The notes under the pieces were generated by a model, which worked only from the letters and a program-made list of their open reading frames with translations, did no database searches and was not told the DNA's origin. This document shows, piece by piece, positions 1 to 11,597 of a stretch of 64,000 nt of DNA; within the stretch, counting starts at the first letter, position 1, and each line of letters begins with the position of its first letter. The stretch lies in NCBI GenBank assembly GCA_003254925.1, contig QANZ01017464.1:1-64000 (forward strand), given 5' to 3'. The translations under genes and the position numbers were made by a program. The stretch is from Chamaecrista fasciculata (lineage: Eukaryota > Streptophyta > Magnoliopsida > Fabales > Fabaceae).

Positions 1-558
1 AATAATCATATTAATCAGTTCATAATAAATTTGAATGACGTATTCTTTTTTAGAAATTAAATTAATAATTAATAGATAAGCTCGGAAGGAAGCTCAACAT
101 AATTACACCTCGTATTTGTCTTCAACAGACTAGGGGTTTGAAGGAATAATTCAACCTAGAGGTTTGGATGATTGGACATAAATAAGAAACTAGATAATCT
201 CCTTTTTTGGAATATAATCAAATGGCATATATTTAACTCCAGCGGAATTCAGAAAATATGCCTAAAATTGGTTAGTCTACAACCACAAACTGGTAGCAAG
301 CAGCAAATATTATGGAAGATTATACCAAGTATAGAGAGGTAAAGCTATTTGTAGTATGTGCCAAAAAAGAATTTTAGGAAGCAAAAGAGGAGTATAAAAA
401 GGGTAGGGAGAGTAGGGCATTGAATCAAGGAAGAGCACTTCCTTCCACTTCAATAAGAAGAAGAAAAAACCCAAAGTGGGAGAAAGCAAATAAGAAAAAA
501 GGGTTGACATATCTATATATACATACCTTCGAGGATCATCCAAGAAGGAATAAGGAGG
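1..558. other. Upstream flank of the SKU5-like gene
   Basis: AT-rich non-coding DNA with no recognisable gene. The last 50 bases form a plausible core promoter for the gene starting at 559: a TATA-like stretch (CTATATATA, 513-521) lies about 40 bases before the ATG. Short open frames here lack any family resemblance. Confidence 0.6.
513..521 (+). promoter_or_regulatory. TATA-like box of the SKU5-like gene
   Basis: CTATATATA sits 38 bases before the ATG at 559. The position implies a very short 5' leader. Called from motif and spacing only. Confidence 0.45.
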
Positions 559-2357
559 ATGGATCGTGGAATGATGTTGATGATTGTAGCATGCCTGTTT
601 GTAGGGACAATATCAATGGTAAAGGGTGGAGACCCTTACGTGTTCTATGAATGGCATGTCACATACGGCTCCCTATCTCCTCTGGGAGTCCCTCAACAAG
701 TGATTCTGATCAATGGACAATTCCCAGGACCCCAAATTAACTGCTCATCAAACAACAACATTGTTGTGAATGTGTTCAATAATCTTGATGAGCCATTGCT
801 ATTCACTTGGAGTGGTGTCCAACATAGGAAGAACTCATGGATGGATGGTACATTGGGAGCCCAATGCCCTATTCTTCCTGGCACCAACTTCACCTATCAA
901 TTCCAGGTTAAGGATCAGATTGGAACCTTCCTGTACTATCCCACCACAGAAATGCACAGGGCACTGGGTGGTTATGGTATCATCCGTGTCTTCAGCCGCC
1001 TGTTGATCCCAGTTCCATACCCTGATCCTGAAGATGAGTTCAACGTTCTCATTGGTGATTGGTACACCAAGAAGCACGCAACCCTCAAGAATCTCTTGGA
1101 CAGTGGCAAATCCATTGGCAGGCCTGCTGGTGTGATCATCAATGGCAAAAATGCTAAAGGTGATGGCAGCGATGAGCCACTCTTTACCATGAAGCCTGGC
1201 AAGGTTTACAAATACAGAATTTGCAACAGTGGGATCAAGGACTCCCTTAACTTCAGGATTCAAGGTCATCAGCTGAAACTGGTTGAGTTGGAGGGATCTC
1301 ACACCGTTCAAAACGTCTACAGCTCTATTGACGTTCATGTTGGCCAATGCCTTACTGTCCTTGTCACTGCTGATCAAGCACCTAAGGACTACTACATTGT
1401 GGCTTCCACACGCTTTACTCAAACTGTACTCACTGGAAAAGGCATCGTTCGCTATGAAAATGGCAACGGACCTGCCTCACCAGAGATCCCTGAGGCCCCT
1501 ACTGGCATCGCTTGGTCTCTCAATCAATTCCGCTCCCTCCGTTGGAACCTTACCGCCAGTGCTGCCAGGCCTAACCCTCAAGGTTCTTACAAGTATGGTC
1601 AAATCAACATCACCAGAACTATCCATTTGGCGGGAACACGTGGTCAGGCAAATGGCAAGCTTCGTTATGCCCTCAACGGTGTCTCTCATGTCGTCACTGA
1701 AACACCTTTGAAGTTGGCTGAGTACTATGGAGTGGCTGATAGAGTCTTCAAGTATAACCTTATCTCTGATACTCCACCTGCCACTCCAGACATCACCGTG
1801 GCACCCAATGTCTTGAATGTCACTTTCCGTGACTTCATTGAGATCATCATCCAGAATCCTGAGAAGAGCATGCAGTCCTATAACTTGGATGGTTATGCCT
1901 TCTTCGCCGTCGCGTCAGTATTCCTGTCCTTCTCTTAATAATAATTCCCTTCAATTTACACTACTAGCAACATATTCAACTTCATATATATATGACCTTT
2001 TATTTATACACATATTACTCACTTACCACTTGATTGTTGAATATGAATGCGTGCAGCACTGAGCCTGGGAAATGGAGCCCAGAGAAGAGGAAGAACTATA
2101 ACCTTCTTGATGCAGTGAGCAGGCACACCATTCAAGTCCATCCCAATTGCTGGGCAGCCTTGTTGTTGACATTCGACAACGCCGGAATGTGGAACTTGAG
2201 GTCCGAGTTGGCTGAGAATCGCTACTTGGGTCAAGAAATGTACTTCAGCGTTTTGTCTCCCAACAGATCTCTCAGGGATGAGTACAACCTGCAGAACACA
2301 ACTATGCTCTGTGGAATTGTCAAGGATCTGCCCACCCCTCCTCCATATTCCTCCTAA
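559..2357 (+). CDS. SKU5-similar (multicopper-oxidase-like) secreted protein, two exons
   Basis: Exon 1 is 559-1913 and exon 2 is 2057-2357. The donor is GC|GTCAGT and the acceptor TGCAG|C, and the join restores the conserved FFAVATEPGKW stretch. The protein is 551 aa, normal for the family. Residues 1-23 form a signal peptide, followed by three cupredoxin domains (roughly 28-145, 155-300, 370-520). It resembles the pollen-expressed Bp10/SKS11-14 type L-ascorbate oxidase homologues. The copper-ligand motifs of true ascorbate oxidases are absent: the HWHG position reads FTWSG (residues 82-86), and the C-terminal HPxHLHGH position reads YNLDGYAFF. It is therefore probably not an oxidase but a wall or apoplastic protein linked to directional cell growth. 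The C-terminus (TPPPYSS) shows no GPI-anchor signal, unlike SKU5 itself. Reading exon 1 through the intron would give a stop at 1938. Confidence 0.93.
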
Positions 2358-3190
2358 TTTCACTCTATTATTTACTGGCTACCTTATCATGTGATGTATT
2401 TCACAGGAAGACTAATCAATACCAAAGCCAGTAGATTGTTGTAATACTTTCATTGCCGATGTTGAGATGATCCTCATGTGATACTCGGTTATTTATCAAT
2501 GAAAGTCAACCCTTTTTGAAAATGTTGATGTATTATTTTCTCCATTAATATAATGTGCGACTCTTTCAATTTTATTAACTAATTATCTCTTTGCTGCTTC
2601 TGCTTCCGCTTTTTTTTTTTTCCTTTTGTAAAAAGCCACATAATATGTATAAATATCTTTGTGAGTTTGGAACAATAAATTTCAGTTATAATCCAAAGCA
2701 GAATCAAAATATTACCATTAATAATCAAGCCAAAAAACAAAAAAATACCTTTGCTATAGATTTTCATTGTGTCTGCCTTGAATTGTTTACTGTCTCATAA
2801 TTTGAACAGGATGCCCAGGGGTAAGGGGTGGTTGAACTCTGTTATGAATTACTGGCTTTCAACTTCCATGCTTCACTTAAATGCAAATATTTTCTCATAT
2901 AACCTTATAGCATTCTTAGATTTTTTTTTACTAGTTTTCTTTCTTTACTTCTTTTGGAGTCTACCTATTGGTCATACCTGCTGCCAAATGCCGGCAAATA
3001 CCAAACAGGGTAAGGTTTTTCCCCACCTTATACTCATAGGTATCCATTCAAGAAGGGTAATACTGAAGAGGTTGAGCTCTTCAACTTATTGAAAACAAAA
3101 TTTTTTAAGACTATTGGCTCAGAGAAATAGAGGAGCTAGACCAAAAGACATATTCCAATGGAAGTTAAATTTGTGATTCCAAATCCATAT
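2358..3190. other. Intergenic region, 3' flank of the SKU5-like gene
   Basis: The first about 150 bases probably hold the 3' UTR; an AATGAAA stretch near 2498 could act as a poly(A) signal. The rest is AT-rich, and I recognise no gene or repeat in it. Confidence 0.5.
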
Positions 3191-4838
3191 TCACCAAAAG
3201 TCCTTACAAGAACATGAACCCTCCACGTCAAAATGGTGGAAACGATTTCTGTCCCTTACAATGATTTTCCTATGATATAATTTTGCAATAAACTTAATGG
3301 CCAAATGACAATCCTCACATACCCTCAGGTTCTTAAAAATCCGGATGGGGGTTCCAGGAGCTGTTGCAAGAATCCCAAAAGCAATTGCCAACTTCTCGCT
3401 GTGAGTAGCTAATGCATTCTGTTTTCTTGTTCATCAAAATGTTGTGTGGTTGAAGTTGTTATGGGCTGATATCCAGCATATTTAAGTCTATCAAGAATTT
3501 CATCCAACATTTCATATATCTCAAAGGATTTTGGATGTGATTTATCTCCAGAAACAAATTCATAAACTGCATTATCAACTTCAATTGAGCTACTTCCAAG
3601 GACCTTCTGAACACTTGCATTTTTCATCATCCTTCTCAGATTCACAACCTTGTCACATTTCATTTCTTGGGAATATATATTTGACAAGAGAACATAATTC
3701 CCATCCGCATGAGGCTCTAATTCAAGAAGATTTACAGTAGCTTCCTCAGCTAGTTCAACATTTTTGTGGATTCTACAAGCTCCTAGAAAGGCCTTCCACA
3801 CTATGGCATCTGGTGCAAAAGACAAGATTACCAAACCCATGATTTGCAAGACCCATGATCATGACACTCCATGTAAAGACATCTTTCTCATTCATGAACT
3901 CAAACATCCTCAGAGAACTATCGATGTCCCCACACTTGGCATACATGTCCAAGAGAGAGAGGTGCCGAGCTTCATGTCTATTTGGACACCATTTCTCTCA
4001 ATGTACTCATGAATCATCTTGCCCATTCCAAGGGCACCAAGATTCCCACACGCATTCAAGACGCTGATTAAGGTGATCTTATCAGGCACCATATTAGCTA
4101 GTTGCATATCATGAAACAACTTCAATGACTCATTTGATTGTAGTCTTTGTTCTCTAGTGGGGATGTGAAATGGTTTCTTGGATGCCCCAACATCGCCAAG
4201 GGAGGCATACCCATGAATAATGGTGTTCCATGAAACCACGTCTCTCTCAAGCATTTTGTCGAACAGGTCATGTGCCATTCCAATCTCCCCGATTCTAACA
4301 TACTCAACCAACAGAACATTGTAAGAAACCAAGTCTGGTTCTTCCATATAATCAAACACCTTAGCTGCATATTCTATGCAACCGCATTTTTCATACATCT
4401 CAATAAGCGCAGTTTGGACAAACAAATCTGGACAAAACCCAAGTTTCACTACAAGGGCATGAATCTTTAGACCGTTTTCAAAATCCATTAACCTCCCACA
4501 TGCTTGAAGAACCAGCGAGAGGCTAAAACTATCGAGCAAAACGTCATCGCGAAGGCGCATTTGGAAGTGCAGGGTGAGGAATTCTTGAGGCATTTGAGCA
4601 TTCAAGTAAGCACGCATCATGGTGTTCCATATGAATGTGTTGGGGAAGGAAAAGGAATCGAATACAGAGCGAGCGTAGTGCAAATTATGGGAGAAGAAAG
4701 CGAAACGAGTGCGCTTAAGAGCTTGCCTTGAAGGAAATTGTTCCGGCAGTGACAGGATTTGATGTAGAAGGCATGGAGTTGAAGGAGGTGCGTATGGCTT
4801 TTGGATTTCTGAACAAGAGACGCAATTCTCTGTTCCAT
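3191..4838 (-). pseudogene. Pentatricopeptide repeat (PPR) E/DYW-type protein, decayed pseudogene
   Basis: Read on the minus strand from an ATG at 4838 (MEQRIASLVQ), this is a PLS-class PPR protein of the organelle RNA-editing type. It keeps several repeats (for example DVVSWNTIIHGYASLGD), an E domain and a complete DYW domain at the end: THSEKLA with the HxE zinc ligands, CEDCH, CSCKDFW. At least three frame breaks interrupt it: near 4690, in a CT repeat near 3955, and in an A run near 3415. Two in-frame stretches appear deleted compared with the usual PPR layout, inside the repeat near 4170 and between repeats and E domain near 3830. Intact relatives act in mitochondria or plastids on C-to-U editing sites; this copy cannot make a full protein. 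Sequencing error could explain one break but not all of them. Confidence 0.88.
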
Positions 4839-5575
4839 GGCATTTCTGGTGTGACGTTGGAGAATCTTGAAGTGCACTGGCATAATCAATTTGCAATTTC
4901 TTAAAAATTAGAAGCTTATTAGTACTACGATTCTTGATTAAGACCACGAACGAGTTATCTTGGAAAATGACATTAGGGTATTAATGATATATTCTAATCT
5001 CATGTTAACTCTGCCTTTATATCTTTCAATTTTGACATTCTTAATCATATTTATGCTAATATACATACTCAACTATTCTAATGTCTAATCACTTGAGTTT
5101 TCATCGGTTGCCAGCAGTATATATTGATTAAATTTCCAAATCGATCAAACAGAATCTTATCTTACACACAAGTTAATAACATGATATAGAATAATTTTTT
5201 TTTATGGAAAAGCAAATGCATTCAAGGCCTCTCGCAGGCAACAATAGAAACAATACAAGGAGGCAGAAATTCCATCAAGATTAACAATATTGAACCCCAT
5301 GTCATTGATATAATAAATGTTGTACTTAGGATGCAAGACAGTGTCTTTTATATATATTCTCCTAGAGTTCACCAATGTTTCCTCTTAATGTTACTTAACT
5401 AGATATTGATATGTTTATCTTGGACATTTTTCTCCAATACAAACAATTCATCATTGGGACAATTAACAAGATGATAGACTATAGTTTACATTTTTTTTTG
5501 GGTTAAATTGTCCAAAATTAGTTTATATTTCAAAAAAAAGAAAAGTTTAGTTCATATATTATTTTGACAACTTTA
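4839..5575. other. Intergenic region between PPR pseudogene and TE block
   Basis: AT-rich DNA with no recognisable gene. Around 5490-5530 there is a GGGTTAAATTGTCC stretch resembling one arm of an old inverted-repeat element, but I find no partner arm. Confidence 0.45.
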
Positions 5576-6134
5576 AAGTTTAATCGGTTAAAGGCTCATT
5601 TTGGTCCTAAATGTATGCCCTAATAATGTTCATTTTGGTCCATTATGTTTCAAAATGTTCAAATTGGTCCTAAATGTTTGCAAAATGTTTCATTTTGGTC
5701 CAACTATTGAATATGGCTTGTTTCAAGTTCAAACATGACGAGTTTAGAGCTACGTATTGTTCTCGAAGAGTACATTCTCTATCTAGTTGGGGCCGTCAGC
5801 AAACGAGATAAAACCGGTGCTAAAAGTAGACCTCTCATTTCATGGTCAAACAAGCAAAGTTGATCATATCTCTCTCGTTTCAAATTCAAATGCGACGAAC
5901 TTAGAGCTACAAATTCCTCTTAATAAGTCCTTTGAATTTGAAATGAAAGACGAAAGAAATATGACCAAATTCAATAGTTTGGGACCAAAATGAAACATTT
6001 TATCAATATTTAGGACCAAAACGAATCATTTTGCCAACATTTAGGACCAATTTGAACATTTTGAAACATAATGGATCAAAATGAACATTAGGGCATACAT
6101 TTAGGACCAAAATGAGTCTTTGACCAAGTTTAAT
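5576..6134. mobile_element. Non-autonomous Mutator-like inverted-repeat element with 9-bp target duplication
   Basis: The element body is 5585-6125 (541 bp). It is flanked by a perfect 9-bp direct repeat AAGTTTAAT at 5576-5584 and 6126-6134. The ends are inverted repeats of about 160 bp (GGTTAAAGGCTCATTTTGG against GGTCAAAGACTCATTTTGG), rich in copies of TTTTGGTCC. The interior has no transposase frame. Its sub-terminal sequence (TAGTTGGGGCCGTCAG and neighbours) recurs at 6700-6740 and near 54015-54030, so it belongs to a family present several times here. A 9-bp duplication with long inverted ends is typical of Mutator-like elements. Confidence 0.82.
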
Positions 6135-6314
6135 TTGTTCCTTTTGATTTCAAAAATTTAATGGGAAAGTGAGTGGTGTTCAAATGATGAATAATCTTAC
6201 TGATAAAATTCGGAAGTATGTATTTACTAATTAATAGTTTTGGATAAACTATAAAACCGTTCAAGATACAATTGAAATATATATTACTATTAAGGGTAGA
6301 GTGCAATTTAATTT

Positions 6315-6521
6315 GGTTCTTTATTATTTTTTTTTCCCAAGGTATCCTTCGGCCCGACAGGCCAAGGACTAATCCTCCATAGATCGGTGCTCTATTTAAG
6401 GGTCTGTCGCTGGCCAATTGGTTTGCTGTATACACAAGCCGCGAGTTGAACCCCAGGCCTTGCTTAAGCGACCTAGTGAGCTTGACCACTAGGCCAACTA
6501 AGCTTGGTTCGGTTCTTTATT
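6315..6521 (-). mobile_element. tRNA-derived SINE, minus strand, with 11-bp target duplication
   Basis: On the minus strand the element starts near 6510 and has pol III promoter-like boxes: A box near TGGCCTAGTGGTCAAG and B box GGTTCAACTCG. It ends near 6335 with GGCCGAAGGATACCTTGGG followed by an A-rich tail. Direct repeats GGTTCTTTATT flank it at 6315-6325 and 6511-6521. The body resembles the plant Au-type SINE class, an assignment made from memory of the 3' motif only. Confidence 0.78.
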
Positions 6522-6866
6522 TTTGAGATAAGTTACAATCTAGTCTTTTATCTCTTTTTCTTGTGATTTTAATTTTATATATCTTTTTAAAAAAGTTTCA
6601 CTTCTTTGTCTCAATGATTGAAAACGGTCATATCTCTTTTGTTTTAAATTCGATATTGCGACGAATTTGGAGCTATGACCTATTCTTGATGTGTCTTTTC
6701 TCTATTTAGTTGGGGTCGTAAGTAATCAAGGTCAAATTGGACTCCAAAAGTGGACTGCTCGTTTCATTATAAAAAAAATGAAGTTAGTTATATCTTTCTT
6801 ATTTTAAGTTTGGTTGTGATGAGTTCGGAGCTATCTTTACTCGTGACGAGTCATTTTTCTATTCAG

Positions 6867-8211
6867 TTGAAATTAGGGTAAATTACATAAAAGGGCCCTG
6901 TGGTTTGGCCCATTTTCAAATAGGGTCCTGTGGTTTAAAAAATGTCAAATTGGGGTCTTGTGGTTTCCTCCGTTAGCAAATAGGGTCCCAGGTGGTTTTT
7001 TCCATCCAAATTAACAGAGCCAGGTTAAAATAAATTTCGAGAAGGACTGCTTTGTAATTTGAGCATTTTTTATTAAAACAAACTTAAAAAGTGGACTATT
7101 TTGCAATTTGAACCAAATCCCTTCCTTTCCATTCTCAGGTTCCACCGAACCTTCTTCCCTTTTCTCCTTCTCTCTTGCTCAAAAACCTCTCTATCTGCAA
7201 ATTAAACAAATCAATTCAATCAATTAACCTTCCGGCGACGTGTGATGAAGGCGGTCGATAACTGTTACTTCACCAATCAGATGAACAACACGGGTTGAGT
7301 CTGAATTAATAGGCCTAAAAGTAAAAATCCTAAACGAAAATTCCAATCAGAAGTTAAAGTTGGGGTAAATTTTAGAACCAAATGAATGCATATAAGGTGT
7401 TTGTGAAAATACCCAAGAGAAAAAAAGAACAAAATGGGGAAGGAGGAGAAAACTCACATGTCTTCAACGTACTTAGAAGCGACCATTATAGTTGTAATGA
7501 GAAGCCTATGGACATTCCTGGCATTGATTCGAAACCCAGGATTGTTCTGGCAGAATCGATCGATATAGACATAAGCCACAACGTAGACGGAAGGCCCAGC
7601 ACGAGTGTACCTAAAGATTCTCTCTAAGTAAGATTGAATTGTCATATCTGGGATTTCTCTGCAATCGAAGATGTTGGTGATTGATTTAGACAAAGCCCAC
7701 GAAGAATTCTTCACGATTCTCCTTCAGCTCACCAGATCGCTCACATTCGATTAGCCTTTCGCCGCCGGCGAGCTTAAGCCCTAAAAGATCGCAGCCAAAA
7801 TCGCCGGAAGTAACAGTTATCGACCGCCTTCATCACACGTCGCCGGAAGGTTAATTGATTGAATTGATTTGTTTAATTTGCAGATAGAGAGGTTTTTGAG
7901 CAAGAGAGAAGGAGAAAAGGGAAGAAGGTTCGGTGGAAACTGAGAATGGAGAGGAAGGGATTTGGTTCAAATTGCAAAATAGTCCTCTTTTTTAGTTTTT
8001 TTTAATAAAAAATGCTCAAATTACAAAACAGTCCTTCTCGAAATTTATTTTAACCTGGCTTTGTTAATTTGGATGGAAAAAACCACCTGTGACCCTATTT
8101 GCTAACGGAGGAAACCACAAGACCCCAATTTGATATTTTTTAAACCACAGGACCCTATTTGAAAATGGGCCAAACCACATGGCCCTTTTATGTAATTTAC
8201 CCTTGAAATTA
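6867..8211. mobile_element. Pack-MULE carrying a U/P-type cyclin fragment
   Basis: The element body is 6876-8202 (1,327 bp), with a perfect 9-bp target duplication TTGAAATTA at 6867-6875 and 8203-8211. The terminal inverted repeats are about 394 bp each (6876-7269 and 7809-8202) and start GGGTAAATTACATAAAAGGG. No transposase is present. The 540-bp interior holds a captured cyclin fragment. Long inverted ends, a 9-bp duplication and captured gene sequence together define a Pack-MULE. It sits inside the older element 6294-8663. Confidence 0.9.
7454..7714 (-). pseudogene. Captured fragment of a U/P-type cyclin gene
   Basis: The minus-strand frame reads IFDCREIPDMTIQSYLERIF, then VVAYVYIDRF and NVHRLLITTIMVASKYVEDM, which is the first half of the cyclin-N core of plant U-type (P-type) cyclins. 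It ends at GACAT|GTGAGT, a good splice donor at the position expected for the family's intron, and intron-like sequence follows. Genomic rather than spliced sequence was therefore probably captured. The frame has no ATG start in the element and the second half of the cyclin box is missing, so no working cyclin can be made. The most similar known group is CYCU1/CYCU4-like; the exact class is not certain. Confidence 0.85.
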
Positions 8212-8663
8212 TTAGCAAAATGAGGTCAAATTGAGTTCGAAAGAGAATTTAGAACCAAAAAGTGAAAAATTATGGAAAACCACTTCCACACCTAATTTGA
8301 TCCTATTTGCTGATGATTCTAATTGGATAGAAAAAAGACTAATAAAAAATAACATAAAACTCTGAACTCGTCGCAATCGGACTTGAAATGAGAAATATAT
8401 GACTAACTTCGCTCGTTTGACTATATATGATTAACTATATTCTATATATGAAATGAGTAGCCCACTTTCGAAGCCCAATTTGATCTTGTTTGCTGACAAG
8501 CTTAATTGAATAAAGAAATGACTCATAAAAAATGACACATTCGGTTATTGAGATCAAGGAGTGAAACTTTTAAAAAAGATATGTGATTAAAATCACAAGA
8601 AAAAAAAATAAAGAGTTAAATTACAACTTATCAAAAAAGAATGACCAAAATTACATTTTAACC

Positions 8664-11597
8664 TTCTAGCAATGCGGAAAATACATCTAACCTTTACTAA
8701 CAATTTTGGTACACTAGTTTTTTGTTGTTCTTCGATACATTAATGGTACACTACTAGATTCAACTTTTTATGATACTTTATTTCTTTTTTAGGGGGGAAA
8801 TAGCCAAACACCCCTACAATTCTCCATCCTAATTTGATTGTGAGCAAGCTGTAGCCTCCGATTTATGATAATTTCATCACTCTTATTCCTGACTAGGCTT
8901 AATTAAATAGATTATAGAAGAGCCAGAAAATCCCTAATTTTCTTACGCTAGCTGCAGCCTTTTCAAAATCACAGTACACCATGAAAATTAGGAATGGCAA
9001 AATAAAAAAACTTCTCACAATTGGGATCTCTGTATCGCCTAGTTGTCGTACCAATAATATTTAAATAATTTTATTGAACTATTTATAAAATTTTATATAT
9101 TATTTACTATAGATATTTTTCATTTTACTATATATATTATTTTTATCTATAGTAGGAAAAAAATGTCTAATTGATTTCAAACCAAATCAAAATACAATAA
9201 AAAAAATGTGAGTAAATTGTGTCCAACTGTCCATGTCCAATGTGTTGCAGTTGTTGTTGTACGTAGATGTGAGAAGCAGAGTTGGCTGACATAAATGGGC
9301 CAATGCAACGTGACTTATTACACACAGTTTATGTTTTATCATTGAGTTAAATTATAATAGTACTACATGATACATTCACATCATTCCAAAAAATAAAATA
9401 GTACTTGTAGTCTATGCTGCATCATGGTTCATGACCCACGAGCTCTGAAATCTGAAAAATCACAGTACAGCCCTTTCTAATTGCTACACTACGTACCAGC
9501 AATGAGCATCACCATTCACTGCTAGCTATATATATGCATGCATTCTCTTGATTTGAAATATCACTTTAATTTGATTATATATATACACGTACATGTTTTC
9601 AAATTTTGAACTTAATTACGTACTTGACCTCATTTCAAGATTAAAGTGCAAAACTAGCTAGAGTTAATTAATAATAATGATAATGGAGATGTGAAATAAT
9701 GTAGTCCACTAACTAGCTAGTGTTGTGTACAGTTGGAGTGGGCTTTCCGTCAACTTTTTATGGTTGTATCTTGTATGTTGGTATTTTGGCGGAGATTAAT
9801 GCGCATATGCTTCCACCAAAATGTGCTTTCATTAACTTTATGTGTAAGTGAAGAGTCCAAATGGAGATTGATTAATATATAAAATTATATAACAGGATTA
9901 TAAATGAATATATGCACGCCTGCCTCGTCTAATCTTTATCTTTAGAATTTGAATCTAATTAATTTTCCAGTGTCATCTCAATCAATCAATCAATCACACT
10001 CACTCACTCAACCTGCATTTCAAACTTCGAAGAGAGGGGAGCGTTTTGCTTGCTTGCTTGCTAGCTAGCTAGCTCCTTTTGTGCATGCTGCTTAAAAGAA
10101 GCATCCAATGAGAGCGTTTGTGGCATCTGCAGCTTTCATCGTTGCATGCCATTCACGTCCAAATGCATGCAGACAAAGGAGTTGCATAGAGTGAAAGAAA
10201 GAGAGAGAGAGAAAGAATGTTGGTATTTTTGTCCTTGTCATACATAATTTGTTCAATCAAACCATAATGACCTCCTAAGATTATTCCTCCTTCTAACCCT
10301 TGTCTTTTTCCTCCTACATTGCCTCCAATCCTTCAACTTCCCCCTCCCAAACAAGAAGAAAAAGTTAGTCAAGTATCATGAGAAGTGAGAACAACAACTT
10401 ATAAATCTCCTGACACAAGTTTTAAATTATATAGTAATAAATCCCAATACATTTATTTATGAGCTAAAATGTGTAAAATCTCCATAAGCTTCAGTTATTG
10501 TGTAAAAATAATTAACCCCTTTTATTAAAATTTTCATTCAAAAAATAAATAAATTCTTAGTTTTCTATTACTATTAATTGCGATAAGAGTTAATTTTAAT
10601 TTTAGATCAATGTAAAATACAACAATAATCATAAAATTATAAAAGAAATATTAAAAAATAAGTCTTTTGCATAAAATAAAAAATGTAGTCACTTTTTAAA
10701 GTTCAAGATTTTTTACATTATGACTGAAATTTCATTTGAGCCTTATTTATACAAACATAAAATATCTTTGATTCCAGCAACACTCAGTGGGATGGAGTTG
10801 ATTTTAGCTAGCAAACACAATAATATGGTGAATTTATATATGAATTCTTGTTGCAAGAGATATACATATTTAATATCTAAAAATATCTTAAATATGATTA
10901 CTTCCCATAGAATATATCCGTTTTATGATTTAGATGAAGATTAATTCTTATTAATTAACAAGTGTCAATATATATATTTACTAAAACAAGAAGTCATGGT
11001 ATAAATAAAAAGTAAGTATATAGTGTGGGGTAAGATATATATTGCAATGGGTAGCCCACCAAAAGAGGTGGAAGGAAAAGGCAAAGCAAAAGAAGGTAGG
11101 GAGGGGGTTTAGGACTTGGGAAGGAGTGAAATAATATTCCTCCAAACACACCCTTCCATGTGCTACTCTCCGACATTCCTTTTGGACTATTCACCCATCT
11201 ATTTTCTGCTTTACCAATGTCCTTTCAATATTTGCCTCTACTCTTTATTTGTACCCAAAATTAAATATGGAGAGACTAGTATAGATAATATAGTATTATT
11301 ATACAATATTCATGCTATGCTAGGTAGCTTTTAATTTGCCTCCTTCTTCCCACACTCTTACATCCATCATCAACAACTCCCTCACTTTCCCCCTCTTTCT
11401 CGCCTTCTTCTCCTTGGACTTTCCAACTCCCCCGCCGATTCTTTTTCCATTTTATTTCTTTTATTTATATATTTAGCAATATAAATACTCCTCCATCCTT
11501 CCTTACTCCTGATCAATCTATATCTCATTCCTTAAATTTGCTACTTTAGTATACGTGCGTTCATTCACATTTCAATATATAAATATAATTAAAAGAA
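8664..11597. other. Long intergenic region upstream of the small gene at 11598
   Basis: No protein family is recognisable. Visible items are simple repeats (CAAT/CACT repeats 9975-10010, GCTTGCTTGC and GCTAGCTAGC 10046-10073, GA repeat 10196-10215) and several TGCATGC (RY-type) motifs between 9530 and 10175. The stretch 9960-10330 looks less random than its surroundings and could be a transcribed leader or non-coding RNA, but nothing proves it. A TATA-like stretch (ATATAAATA) occurs near 11480, about 115 bases before the next ATG. Confidence 0.4.

Larger units (their letters stand above)
6294..8663. mobile_element. Older inverted-repeat (MULE-like) element, host of a SINE and a Pack-MULE
   Basis: Once the SINE (6326-6510) and the Pack-MULE (6876-8202) are mentally removed, the flanks form one inverted-repeat element. 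The left arm (6294 to about 6620) pairs with the reverse complement of about 8560-8663; shared blocks include TCTTGTGATTTTAA and AAAAGTTTCACT. The flanking 9-mers TACTATTAA and TTCTAGCAA match at 6 of 9 positions, consistent with an old, eroded target duplication. No coding capacity is seen. Confidence 0.6.

Noticed and set aside
835..1422. 195-codon antisense open frame in SKU5-like exon 1
   Set aside because: Shadow of the real gene on the other strand.
9975..10330. Possible microRNA precursor or non-coding RNA
   Set aside because: I looked for the common plant microRNA sequences and for a long stem and found neither; only simple repeats.
10720..10944. 74-codon open frame in intergenic DNA
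   Set aside because: AT-rich, no family resemblance, no promoter or splice context.
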